Source of the DNA: Campanula takesimana
Taxonomy: Eukaryota > Streptophyta > Magnoliopsida > Asterales > Campanulaceae
Length of the DNA: 64,000 nt
Direction of reading: 5' to 3'
NCBI GenBank assembly: GCA_026119855.1
Contig: JAOWBW010000131.1
Location: 1,612,001-1,676,000 of the forward strand
In this document: positions 10,971 through 21,447 of the stretch, one piece after another
How positions within the stretch are numbered: position 1 is the stretch's first letter
Layout of the letters: each line of letters starts with the position of its first letter
Notes under the pieces: generated by a model
The model's database searches: none
Told to the model about the DNA's origin: nothing
What the model saw: the letters and a program-made list of their open reading frames with translations, nothing else
Position numbers and translations under genes: made by a program

Positions 10971-11059
10971 TTTTCAATGGAAAGGCAGTCTTATTGAAAG
11001 GAGAAGCAAGGTCCGAGTAATTGGCGTCTCCAAACTGGAACCTGCGTTGCAGTGTTCGA

Positions 11060-11873
11060 TGAAGGGAATCTAAAAGCACCCTGTGGTCACTGAGGCACAA
11101 AATTAAGAACCTCTATGGTCACTCCGGCACCGAAGCTCCCTATGGTCATTGAGGCACAAAATTAAGCACCTCTATGGTCATTCCGGCACCCCCAGCACCT
11201 TCATCTAAAAGCACCCTGTGGTCATTGAGGCATAAAAGTAAGCACCTCTATGGTCACTTCGGCACCGAAGCACCCTGTGGTCATTGAAGAATAAAAGTAA
11301 GCACCTCTATGGTCACTCTGGTACCAAAGCACCCTGTGGTCACTGAGGCATAAAAGTAAGCACCTCTATGGTCACTCCGGCACCGAAGCAACCTGTGGTC
11401 ACTGAGGCACAAAAGTAAGCACCTCTATAGGCACTCCAGCACCGAAGCACCCTATGGTCATTGATTCACAAAAGTAAGCACCTCTATGGTCATTCCGGCA
11501 CCCCAGCACCTTCATCTAAAAGCACCCTGTGGTCATTGAGGCATAAAAGTAAGCACCTCTATGGTCACTCCGGCACCGAAGCACCATGTGGTCATTGAGG
11601 CATAAAAGTAAGCACCTCTATGGTCACTCCGGCACCAAAGCACCCTGTGGTCACTGAGGCACAAAAGTAAGCACTTCTATTGTCACTCGGCACCGAAGCA
11701 CCCTGTGGTTACTGAGGCACAAAAGTAAGCACCTCTATGGTCACTCCGGCACCGAAGCACCCTGTAGTCACTGAGGCACAAAAGTAAGCACCTCTATGGT
11801 CACTCCGTCACCGAAGCACCCTGTGGTCACTGAGTCACAAAGGTAAGCACCTCTATGGTCACTCCGGCATCAA
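11060..11873. repeat. Satellite-like tandem array, about 59-bp dimeric unit, 13-14 copies
   Basis: The unit alternates two related halves of about 30 bp: one reading AAGCACCCTGTGGTCACTGA and the other AAGCACCTCTATGGTCACTC. Shared cores (AAGCACC, TGGTCACT, GGCAC) show that the unit arose by doubling of a roughly 30-bp monomer. Two copies carry the same insertion (AGCACCTTCATCTAAAAG near 11200 and 11510), so a block of several units was duplicated. Amplified repeats in this place are known for Tat elements such as Retand. Confidence 0.85.
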
Positions 11874-12260
11874 CAAGATGAAGACGGTTCGTCATCAACA
11901 ACAGGGTATATTCTGAATTAGAGTCAAAGAGATTGATTCCTCAGTATGGATTGCAACTGGAGACAGTTCGTCATCAACAAAAAGGAGTATATTCAGAATT
12001 GGGTCAAGGCCATTGATTCCTCACTATGGGTACTCTCTAAACTCTAGGCTTTACTTACCGCAAGTAATTTTTTCAAAATGATTTTCAAAATACCTTAAAC
12101 CTCAATTTTTGCTTGTTTTCAGAGTCGAAGTACGTTTGGTCTGATTTCCTTCCGAGGAATACGTAGGCAGCTTTTTAGCACGACCATACCCCTAGTTCAA
12201 AATGCCATCTTTTCTATCGACGACGGTACTTCATCCATAAGTATCGTCGCCGAGGGGCTC
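11874..12260 (+). other. Element A 3' end with hairpin element and polypurine tract
   Basis: Two diverged copies of a CAGTTCGTCATCAACAA-containing block (about 11882 and 11965) are followed by a CTACG/CGTAG-class hairpin at 12127-12171. In this copy the outer pair is TACGT/ACGTA and the inner stem is TTCCT/AGGAA. The polypurine tract cgaggggctc (12251-12260) abuts the LTR. No gene is seen. Confidence 0.6.
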
Positions 12261-12445
12261 TGTAGACACCCCATTTTGGGCATTCATTTATGATAACACT
12301 ACTTCTGTGTCTCGCCTTTGATTTGGGTCAAAACTCATTAAGTTGGACATGTTTCGTTAAGTTTCTGACTGACTCCGTTAGTTAGGGGCCAAAATGAACA
12401 TTAAAACTACTGCAGAGGGTAAATACTGAATTCCAGCACTGAGAT

Positions 12446-12479
12446 GCCTCGTACGATACATTGATGTCTCGTACGAGAC
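12446..12479. promoter_or_regulatory. Twin palindrome, copy 4, in LTR X
   Basis: GCCTCGTACGATAC at 12446 and GTCTCGTACGAGAC at 12466, spacing 20, in the U3 part of LTR X. It is the same pair found upstream of both antisense genes of element A, which suggests a shared DNA-binding factor (inference). Confidence 0.6.
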
Positions 12480-12668
12480 ATCCCCCTTGACAGTTGGGTT
12501 TTTGGTCAGTTTCCTTGTTGATCTTAACCCCTTTTCTTGGCAAACACTTAAGCAATCCGGGAAAACCTAATAGACGATCTTAGAATCCAAAAATACCTAT
12601 GTGGGAATCAAGTCTTGGATTCCCATCACAACTTACCTTCTTGGCCAAAACCCTAGGTCTAAAACTCG

Positions 12669-12676
12669 TATAAATA
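12669..12676 (+). promoter_or_regulatory. TATA box of LTR X
   Basis: TATAAATA in a GC-poor context about 190 bp downstream of the twin palindrome and 408 bp into the LTR. This is the usual place for a retrotransposon core promoter. Confidence 0.5.
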
Positions 12677-13890
12677 TAAAGGTTCTTGAACCGAAAAAAG
12701 GCTAGAATCCTCATTCACCCAAAAACCATTCCAAATCTGATCAAAGAGGTGCCCATAATCAGTCCCTCTTCCTCACCCACGAAAGCATCCACAACACCAT
12801 TCAAGCCAAGTTTATTGGAGATTCAAGGCCTTTAGTCAAGGCTATCCATAGGATTCTTGAAGAATGCTTAGGTAAAACTCTTTGTTTTTCTATCTTCTCA
12901 TCTCCTTCTTTGTCTTTGAAGTAGTGTGATTCCATTAAAGGATCAGCCTAGAGCCTCTCCAATCCATGGAGATGGTCTCGAAGCACATGATCCGACATCC
13001 CAAATAAATAAGCAATTATTTATTTGTTTGTTTTCTCTTTTACATACATTTTGCATGATTTTGAAACAATGATGATGATTTCTTAGCAAGACCAATACTA
13101 GATTGGGTGAATTGGGTGCTCCTTGACCTCCCTAATTCATAACTTAACCCCCGAATCCAGATATCTCGGTCCGTGTTCCGACAACAACATGGTGGTGACT
13201 CTCAAACAATCAAAAAGGTTAAATCGAAGGATGAAAAGGCACCTCGAAACAACAAAACACGAAAACCCGCGCGCAAACAAGATTGAACATGATAGATCTA
13301 ATGTTTTAATCCCTACTTATAATGCATAGCCGATGATGATCTCCGAGATCTAGGAACTACGTCTAAACCCTAAACTTTAGGTAATTACTCCCATGATCAG
13401 TAATTCTCCAAGGATGAATATGACGAATACACGTTGATCTTATCAATGGTATAATCATTATTCTAGGATGTGATCATCTTATATAATTCTTTCTCCTCCC
13501 CCTTCATTATGCATGATCCCTCTTCTTCTCTCTATTCCGATTATGTGCGAACTACGTCGACCTGAGCTTCTCATCACGAGTAGAATGTAGTCAATCTTCA
13601 GATCCGGTCTCAATCACTATCACACTACTAACACATTCATCATGATAAAAAGTCCGATCTATCGGGCGATAGGAGTGATAACGTGATATTCTTTTCTTGT
13701 CGTAACTTGACCCCCGAACCCTCTCTGTTTGTTTTTCTCAATGTTTTAGCTCGATAAAACCAACGTGGCGACTCTTAATAAGGTTAAATGCCAACTTGAA
13801 TATCCTAATCCCATAGAAAAATATAAATATAGATAAATAAAAGAAAGACTTCCCGTGCGTCGTCCGCATTTTCGGAAATGGGTATTCACA

Positions 13891-13910
13891 GTGGCGACTC
13901 TGCTGGGGAC
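13891..13910 (+). promoter_or_regulatory. Primer binding site of element C
   Basis: GTGGCGACTCTGCTGGGGAC follows LTR X without a gap. Its core, TGGCGACTCTGCTGGGGA, is the kind of primer site reported for Ogre/Tat elements, attributed there to an arginine tRNA. The tRNA identity is from memory of the group, not checked. Confidence 0.75.
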
Positions 13911-14914
13911 TAGCTTTGAACATCTTCAAACATAAAGGGTCAACTTTTGTCAATATCATGATTGTACTTACTTGTTCTTTTCCCCTTGTAATTTATCTCT
14001 TGTACATATACGTTTCCCTTGTACTTTAGTGCGTTAACATCTTAACTGCTATTCTAACTGTTTCGCATTGCATACATGTAAATACAAAAACACTCTGTTT
14101 TCTCCCTAAAAAATAACTAGTTGTTGTCCGCACACTACCACTAGGTCCGTGTCACACTGCACACCCTACTAGATACTCCGCTGAGTGTGTAGATTTTGGT
14201 GATCCCGTCGCCTCTATCTTCGTGGCACCCGGGCTATCTAACTCGTCGTTTGCACTTGTGAAGCGATCGAGGTTAATCCTTTGTTCATTTTGAAACCATG
14301 CACTCACAGAGTCTAGGACACTCCAAAGTTGACCGGTTAGTTTGACTAGCTTTTCTTTATAGACAATTAACGTTTCGTTCATGCCGTCATCGTTAAGTCT
14401 TTAATGAGTCGAGATCGTTCGAGAGAAAAAAGCACAAAAAATGAAATTCCCTACAAAGGTGTGCATATATCAAGCCGAGTGATACTTTGTACAAGGATCT
14501 CAACTCGTTAAAAACTTAACGGAAGTAACATAAATGTTACGTTAAATGCCTTTAAACAAGGGTTAGTCACTAGGATCCGTTAGGTCGGTGGAAGTCGCTT
14601 GCCCTATAGGACCCTCGCCCAAATTTTCCATTTGGGAGGTGCAATACAGGTGAAAAACGAGGGGTCTATAGACGTAGTGATGACCTCCACTGATCTAGGT
14701 TTTGTAGATAGTAACCCAAAAAGGGGTACCCCTTCCAACCATTAGGACTAATAATACATCGTTTTGTAAATAACAAAATACATTGCATGAGCATTGTCCC
14801 ATCCTAAACCTCTCGTCCACTACCTCTACAGAGAAGCAAGTTTGGGTCCGTTCCGGTGGTCGTCTTCAACAGTCAAGCCTTCCGTAAGCTCAGTCTTCAG
14901 TCTCTGCTTCAACA
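13911..14914 (+). other. Element C leader
   Basis: About 1 kb between primer site and gag start. I see no CpG cassette, gene or tandem repeat in it. It contains a run of Tat-like leader sequence, and its only open frames are short and without family resemblance. Confidence 0.4.
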
Positions 14915-16178
14915 ATGTCTCCATCATCAGAGCCTACTACTCCTAATGTCTCCACTCTGCCAGTCTCCACTCCTGCCGATCCAGATATCACCGCCAGTAT
15001 CAAGCCCTCAGACATTCCACCGCCTCTCCATGATTTTTTTACCAACCTCATGCTATAGATCTTGAAGCTTAAGGATCGAAGCAAGTTACTAGAAAGGGTC
15101 AATCAAGAGCTCAAAGATCATCTTCATACTGAGATGCAGAATAAAGGTGTGGAAACTAGCTTCCACAATGAAGAAGTGATCTTCGTCCAAGACGAAACAG
15201 TACCTATCACCTACCCTTCCAACGAGGGTGCTATCCCTCTCAAGGTGCCCAACTACCAAAGGGTCCCTCCTCCTAATTTTGGTACTAAAGCAAACTCCAG
15301 CAAGGGTCCATATGAGCCGTCACCAGAATTGATGGGTAGTTACTTGTCCTCTACCAAGTTGCCACCGCCTTCACTACCATTTTGAGTATCGGTGCCGCCG
15401 TGCCCACAGTCTCCACTACTTCTCCCGCTGCTCAAGCCTATGGTAGCACATATTTATCCAATCACCCTCTAGTGGTTGCCATGCAAGAACAGATCCGCAA
15501 GCTATCCAACATGGTCTCCAAGCAATCCGCTCCGATAGTCAAAACCATTGACCCAAGCAATGTGGGTGCTCTACCTAGAGACTTCAAGATGCTAAAGGTC
15601 TCTACATTCCATGGTATTACTTGTCCCAAGACTCATCTCGATAGTTATGTGCTAGCCATGAGAGCCCGTGACTGCACCAACGAGCAAACGGCCTGAGTCT
15701 TCCACACCACTTTGGACGGAATCGCTCTACGATGGTTTTTGAGTTTGGACCCCTCTGAACGAGAGACATGGGAACAAATCACCACTACTTTCTGCGAGAA
15801 GTATCAGTCAAACCTAGATTGGCACGTCAACCGTACTGATTAGAGAACACCATGCAGAGGCCCGGCGAGCCTATCTATGACTTCTACAAGAGGTGGAATC
15901 ACAAGCTAGCGGAAGTTCAATACCCTCCTAAGGCAAAGGAACAAAAGAAAATATTCTTCAAGTGCTTGTTGCCCGAGCTTAGGGTGGCGATTGGTAATGG
16001 TTACTTTCCCGATCTGCGGGAAATGGTCGATGTTGGGGTCAGACAGGAAGCCGGCATTACGGGTGTTGTTAAAGAAACTGCCAAAAGTGGAAATACCTCA
16101 TTCCGCTACAAAGCTCCACCAAATGCCACTCCTAAAGCTAAAGAAGTGGCCGTTCAAGTGTCATCCAAAAGCTCATAG
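14915..16178 (+). pseudogene. Element C gag (broken)
   Basis: An ATG at 14915-14917 opens a Pro/Ser/Thr-rich N-terminus, closed by TAG at 15056-15058. The same frame continues with KLKDRSKLLERVNQELKDHL, a short coiled coil. Frame changes follow near 15380 and 15845, and a TGA at 15694-15696. The retrotransposon gag core is recognisable: FHTTLDGIALRWFLSL, then YDFYKRWNHKLAEVQYPPKA, and FKCLLPELRVAI. It would form the capsid of the element's particle but cannot be translated as it stands. Confidence 0.7.
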
Positions 16179-16181
16179 CCG

Positions 16182-18044
16182 ATGAAAAAAATTGAGAAGC
16201 CTAAAGGTCCGAACACCATAGCCAACCCACTCCCTAACAATGGTGGCGTCAACATGGTCGAGCTCATCGGAGGTGACATTGGTATTCTAGAAATGGTAGA
16301 TGCCTTCACCAAACTGGGGCTAGACATGAATGCTCTATTCGGAGGACTAGTCAAGATTGGGGTAATAACTCCCTTGGAACACAGATTCCAATGGCCCAAG
16401 CATGGTTGTGACATGTCCAAGTTTTGCTATTACCATAGAGTGTCCGGACACACCAATAACGAGTGCTTTACCATCAAGCAAGTCGTAAAAGAGCTTATCA
16501 AAGACAACATCATTGCTGACCCAAGGAAGATCATCGCAATAGAAGTTAATGTGGTAGAGACTGATCAAATCACCATGCTAGAGCTCGAGGATTGCATTGA
16601 GCGACTAAAAATCTCCATGAAGAAGTTTCTCCACGACCTTGTAAACAAAAGGCTCCTCCGACAACTCAAGGGTTATTCTACGCACATGGGAAGCAATGTA
16701 TGGAAATACTGCCACTATCATCAAGCCACTGGACATAGAATAGGAGAGTGCTTCGCCCTGAAGAAGGACATCTTGAAGCTCATTCATGACAGTTCTCTCG
16801 AAGACCCTAGGCTCTCTTTAGATGAAAATAGTATAGCAACAAACATTGGTGATTTAGCTGAACCTATTGTGGTAGACTCCGAGTTTTATAGTGATGATGA
16901 AATAGGTTGTACTTCAAAATTTATTAATGATAGTAATTCTTCTTGTTATATGATGTCATTAGATGAATTATCTCTAGAAGCTTCTCTCTTAGGAGATTGC
17001 GACTCCGGTCCACTTAAATCTCCACTTAAATCTCCACCACTATCTATAGCCGAAATCTTCGCAAAATCCGTAAAGATACCACAGTCTCCATACGACACAC
17101 GAGCAGAAATCAACCTACTCACGAGGTCCGGACATATCTATCAATCAGACCCCAAGGGTACAAAGAAGGCTTTCAATAAGGAGTCAGAACCGTTAGACCC
17201 CGAGAACGAGGATCCCATCCTCATGCAGCTTAAGAAAACACAAGCTCACAGCTCCCTGTGGTCTTTACTCACCTCATCTCTAGCTCACTGCCAGATGCTT
17301 GAGAAGAACTTGGCAGCCACTATGGTCCCATCGGACACTACTCCCGAGAATGTCACACAAATGATTGGCAACATTCACTTCGGGAATATCATCACCTTTT
17401 CAGAGCTCGATGAACCTCCATTTGGCATTGATCATAATGAACCTCTGCACATCACAGTCGAAATCAGTGGGAAGAAAATTCCTCGAGCCTTCGGGGACAA
17501 CGGTTCCGCCATAAATGTACTACCGTCACGGATGATGGATGTAGTGGGTATAGATGCAACTAGTCTGAGGCCTTCCAAGCAGACAATCAAGGCCTATGAC
17601 TCCACATGCAAATCAGTGTTGGGAATCATTACTCTGCCCATCTCCGTGGGGACACAAACTCTATCTACAGATTTCCAAGTGATCGACATACGATCCTCCT
17701 TCACCATCTTGCTAGGATGCCCTTGGCTCCACAAATCTAATGTCGTCCCGTCCTCCTTGCATCAGTGTGTGAAATTCCAGTCAGGGAATGAAGTGACAGT
17801 TATCTACAGTGACTTAGTAACGGTTCAAGGCACCGACACGAAAGGAGTGCCCGTATTACAGATTCAGCACGAGGAAGACCACAGACTCTTCAGTGGGTTC
17901 GAAATAGTGGCACAAGCTCAGATATGTGATGACGATCTCACCAGAACTGCGGACAGAGTGTTACCCGTCAACAAGATATTTCGAAACATAGGCTTCATAC
18001 TGGGGCTGGGGCTAGGTAAGAACATACAAGGACCCACAAGTTGA
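16182..18044 (+). pseudogene. Element C gag zinc-finger, protease and G-patch-like region (620 open codons)
   Basis: A long open frame with two CxxH-type finger motifs, CYYHRVSGHTNNEC (about 16425) and CHYHQATGHRIGEC (about 16710). A TRSG block, the QLKKTQAHSSLWSLL block and a protease-like site GDNGSAINVLP (about 17500) follow. In B the equivalent is VDGGSALNL; C has Gly where A and B have Val before the Asp. FQVIDIRSSFTILLGCPWLH follows. It ends in GFILGLGLGKNIQG, G-patch-like, with a stop at 18042-18044. Gag before it and RT after it lie in other frames. Confidence 0.75.
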
Positions 18045-20082
18045 CTGAAGAGGTAGACCACAGAGGCCTGTTCCGTCTAGGGTACATGCTTACTCCCACT
18101 GACAAGGCAGAGCAGGAGCAGATAGAAGCACTCAAGAAGAATCAACTCCCGTACAAGATGCCGGACATGAAACCTTACCACCTTTCCCTCAACAGTTACT
18201 ACGTGAAAGAAGGTGAAGAGTATTCAAACTTCGAGTTCGCAGAGCCATGGTTCGACCACAACGAAAAGCTATAAAAGGGTTTTGAAATCTTTAGAGATTT
18301 CGTGTTTTACCGGGCTAATCTAGAGCTAAAGTATATGGCACCTCGAAATACTGCTAGCAAAGTTACTACCACCCAGAACGCATACTGCATCAAGGTAAAT
18401 AAAGACCTGACTTACGATACTGAATTCGTGTCACTCGATGAACCATTGGTCGGTGAAGCTAAGGAAACAGAACCATGGGATGGCCAAGATTTGTTCAAGC
18501 ACTTGAGCCTAGAGGATGACATCGTGGCTGTTATTGAATACGGACATGTGACTACTACTATCGAGAATCTGGGGCTGGCAAACTCACCCCCTAGAGAGTC
18601 AATTTCCCCTAGGTCAGTCATGTCCCTTTTTCTCACTTATGAGTTCGTTTTTCCGTCTAAGTCTAATGACCTCAAGTCAAAAGACTACAATGTAATCGCA
18701 AACACTGTCTTTCCTCGTGCATTAATTGAAAGTCTCGATCTTTCCGAATATCCCGCTATAGCCACTCTTATAAATGATAAATTAACTAATCAGCTTAATG
18801 ATATACAAATAGTTAATAATGATTCATTAAAAGAGGTAGACACAAATGAACTAAATGACAAATACATCCGAGAAATCTCAGAGCAGGTTATGAATCAAAG
18901 GGCAAGCCAAGCCCAAGCTGCCGATGAGGTGTTAACATGTGTGAATCTGGGAAGACAAGACAAGCTGAAGTGGACTCAGATTGGGAGCTTCTTTCATGGT
19001 AAAGAGCGAGCAGCACTAATCAAACTGCTCAGAGAGTACGAAGACATCTTTGTATGGTGCTATGACGATACGCCAGACAAAAAATGGGAACAAGTGATAA
19101 CGCTAGACATTGGGTCAGTAAAGCAAGCAATGCTTCCAGTTAAGCCCGAATGGTCTCCTCGCATGATGATAGAAATAGAAAAACTGCTACAGCGAGACTC
19201 CATCAAGTCCGCATACTGGCCAGGATGGTTACTCAACATCATCTCCGCAGAGAAGTACAAAAAGAAGGTGACGGTTCACGTAGACATCATGAGTCTCAAT
19301 GAATTGAGCCCCAAATATCGATTCCCGCCATTTGACTTAAGCGCACTATTAGAATCCATCGAAGACAGAGATGTTCGATCGTTCCTCGAAGGTTTCCCTG
19401 GTAAAAATCGGATACCCGCCGCAGCACAGACAGACGAGAAAATACTCTTTCACACGTCATGGGGTAGTTATTGTCACGCCAACAGGTTCCTAGAATGGAA
19501 AGGCATTGATATCTCTTACCACATGCTAACAGGATCGCCAACAGATACTGACGTCTAGATAGATGATTTAGTAGTACACTCTAAGAGACCTACGGCCGAC
19601 ACATCAAGGATCTACGAAAAGTCTTCAACATTCTGATAGGTCAGAAAATTCTCCTGGATCCGTCGAAATGCAGATTCGGTACTATTCAGACAAAAGCTCT
19701 AGGGTACAGATTGGGACAGAAGTTTGAGGCAGAATCAGAAAAGATTAGAGAGTTAATCACAATGTCATCCCCTCGCCAAGAAAGTCAAAATACCAAGCTC
19801 GTAGGTCTACTGCACTACATCGGTCGCCTCACGATGGCAAGAGACCCAGTCCTTAAGGAATTACCGAATTGCTCAGAAGAAGTTTGGAATCAGAAATGTG
19901 AATTGGTCCGAACTCAACTAAAGAACCACTTAGCAAATACCCCGTCCCTACGACCGATTCATGGGAGGTTCGAGTCACAGAAGGGATCCCCTATCATTTT
20001 TCAACATTGCACAAGCTCGGATCTACCGTTGGGCCTCATGTTCAAAGCACTGAAGAAAATGGGTAAACTACAGGCGATGTAA
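18041..20082 (+). pseudogene. Element C linker, degenerate reverse transcriptase and RNase H stub
   Basis: Pieces at 18041-18274, 18302-19558 and 19711-20082 follow the order of the A and B polyproteins. The linker has LDLSEYPAIATLINDKLTN, and RT begins around EIEKLLQRDSIKS. RT has lost key residues. The block equal to VDGFAGYNQI reads LEGFPGKNRI, and the YVDD box is replaced by a stop followed by IDDLVVHS. The last piece is RT connection and the first RNase H strand; the reading stops at 20080-20082. Most of RNase H, the second RNase H and integrase are absent. Confidence 0.7.
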
Positions 20083-20320
20083 GGATCTGGTCTTACTCCG
20101 ACACTACAGATTTCCGAACCAAACAGAATGTGTTCCAACCACCATAATAAAGGGCATGGTACGAACGACTGTCAAGAGTTGAAAGAAGAGGTCCGACTAC
20201 TCATCGAGATGGGTCGTTTAACCAAGAAGAACGAAGATTGGGTGTACACAAACAACAATGGCCTCCTCCCAGTTAAGGTTTACAATCTCCACCACTACTA
20301 CAACTAACCACTACGGTCCT
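20083..20320 (+). pseudogene. Gag-type zinc-finger fragment after C's truncated pol
   Basis: The reading CSNHHNKGHGTNDCQELKEE (about 20123-20182), followed by LLIEMGRLTKK, resembles the CxxH..GHxTxxC finger and trailing helix of Tat gag proteins. It stands where integrase should be. It may come from another element by recombination, or be a remnant of a second gag. It is short and partly frame-dependent. Confidence 0.4.
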
Positions 20321-20442
20321 TCTCCATCAAGAATATCTCTCCATCAGTGGCCTTCTACAATGGCCGTCCCCTTTGTAAAAAAAAATAAATTATTCTATTA
20401 CATTCCCCCCTCTTTCTATCTTCCCTTTCTACAATCAGAAAT

Positions 20443-20516
20443 GAACTACGGTGACCTGAGCCCCTTAGCCCTACTTATAAAAGGGGAACGTAGGCAGCCT
20501 TCAAAGGTGCGGTCTC
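20443..20516 (+). promoter_or_regulatory. CTACG/CGTAG hairpin element of C
   Basis: GAACTACGGTGACCTGAG, then inner stem CCCCTT/AAGGGG, then GAACGTAGGCAGCCTTC. The inner stem differs from those of A, B, J and X yet still pairs. It lies between pol and the antisense gene, as in A. Confidence 0.65.
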
Positions 20517-20750
20517 AAAAATAAATAAAAATCCAAATCTGGTTTGAGCAAAATTCAAGTAAAGCAAACAATCTGTTTATAACTAAAGCAAAATCTCTAT
20601 TTCCACAAGTCACTACACGTTAACATTTATTTGATGAGTCTAAGCTCAAAAGAACCTGTGAATAAATAACCTACTATGAAATTTAAAGAAACTAAAACAA
20701 ACTAAAATCTAAAATATGTGTCTGCAACGACTGTGGTTGGATACTCGGAG

Positions 20751-21447
20751 TCACTCCTCCTCTTCCTCCTCCTCTTCCTTCGGCTTCTTGTCTCTTCGTC
20801 CGTGTCTATCCCGTCTAGTAGGATCCGTAAATAAGTGTTTCCTCAACTGAGTCACCCTTGTTGGGCCTTCTCTCTTGTTTTTCCTCTCAGTAGGTGCTAG
20901 CTGGGCCAACTCGGTCTCCACCTCCCGTCGTACATTCTTGTCCTCCTTCAAGCGTCTGCTCGAGACATAAGGGACCACCACCCTACGTCTCAGTCGTCTC
21001 AGAGTCTGTCCCATATTCCCTAAGGTCGTCTGGTACCAGTCCAAGTATTCTCGAGTTATGTCACATGGTTGTTGTATGCAGAGAGTGCTGGGCATGAGAG
21101 CATAAGACCAGTACCGGTCCAACAGCACTGCGACCCTAGTAGTCATGGAGATTATCCTGGCAATGATCCTACTACAAGTCTCGTCCCATGAAGAAGGTAT
21201 AATCTGAGGCATCCCATACTAACGGTACACCCGTACTGCGTAGTAGTAAGTAGTCTCATCAAAGGCAGGGACCCGAATCATGCAGAGACCGCTCTGATCC
21301 CACCATGCTCTGATAACCCCCCAATGAGGTACCATCCATTTGATCTGAACCAAACTCATCTCTGCCATATATGTCACCCATGTAGAACGAGCCATCCCTA
21401 CAAATTGTTGCTTTATGCGCCTACTCTGGCAAACCCAAGGTGATACT
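20751..21447 (-). pseudogene. Antisense PMD-like gene of element C, 3' half
   Basis: Minus-strand frame cut on its upstream side by copia D at 21448. It includes WMVPHWGVIRAWWDQSGLC and, after a TAG at 21219-21221, YGMPQIIPSSWDET. It ends in a basic then acidic tail (KKPKEEEEEEEE). The stop follows VYR in a stretch that otherwise runs on in the same frame. It occupies the same antisense place as the A gene at 6946-8442; the 5' part is at 29659-30118. The function is unknown. Confidence 0.6.
21443..21447. other. Target site duplication of copia D, left copy
   Basis: ATACT directly before the LTR start TGTTGGG at 21448. The matching copy is at 29659-29663. A perfect 5-bp duplication shows that D inserted here as a complete element. 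Confidence 0.9.

Larger units (their letters stand above)
1326..12260 (+). mobile_element. Tat element A (Ty3/gypsy), 5' truncated, with antisense cargo genes
   Basis: The domain order is protease, G-patch-like, reverse transcriptase, RNase H, a second archaeal-type RNase H, and integrase. The second RNase H places it in the plant Tat group (Ogre/Retand/Grande relatives). Gag and the 5' LTR are missing; similarity to elements B and C begins around 1370, near the gag-protease junction. After pol come a hairpin pair, a TA microsatellite, two antisense genes of PMD type, tandem arrays and a polypurine tract (cgaggggctc, 12251-12260) before LTR X at 12261. Extra antisense ORFs and 3' satellites are known in Tat elements. 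The coding region is broken in many places, so the copy is not autonomous. Confidence 0.85.
12261..13890 (+). repeat. Tat LTR X, with polypurine tract on its left and primer site on its right
   Basis: It begins TGTAGACACCCC after a polypurine tract and ends GGGTATTCACA before GTGGCGACTC, giving 1630 bp. TATAAATA lies at 12669-12676. A twin CpG palindrome is at 12446-12479, about 190 bp upstream of the TATA box. A CTACG-class hairpin is at 13549-13610. It is A's 3' LTR by its left flank and C's 5' LTR by its right flank, so one LTR serves two elements. An inverted partial copy is at 34875-35379. Confidence 0.85.

Noticed and set aside
11060..11873. CRISPR-like array
   Set aside because: Repeats are contiguous without unique spacers and the context is a plant retrotransposon.
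20258..20524. Ser/Thr-rich ORF after C's zinc-finger fragment
   Set aside because: It overlaps the finger fragment in another frame and runs into the CTACG hairpin.
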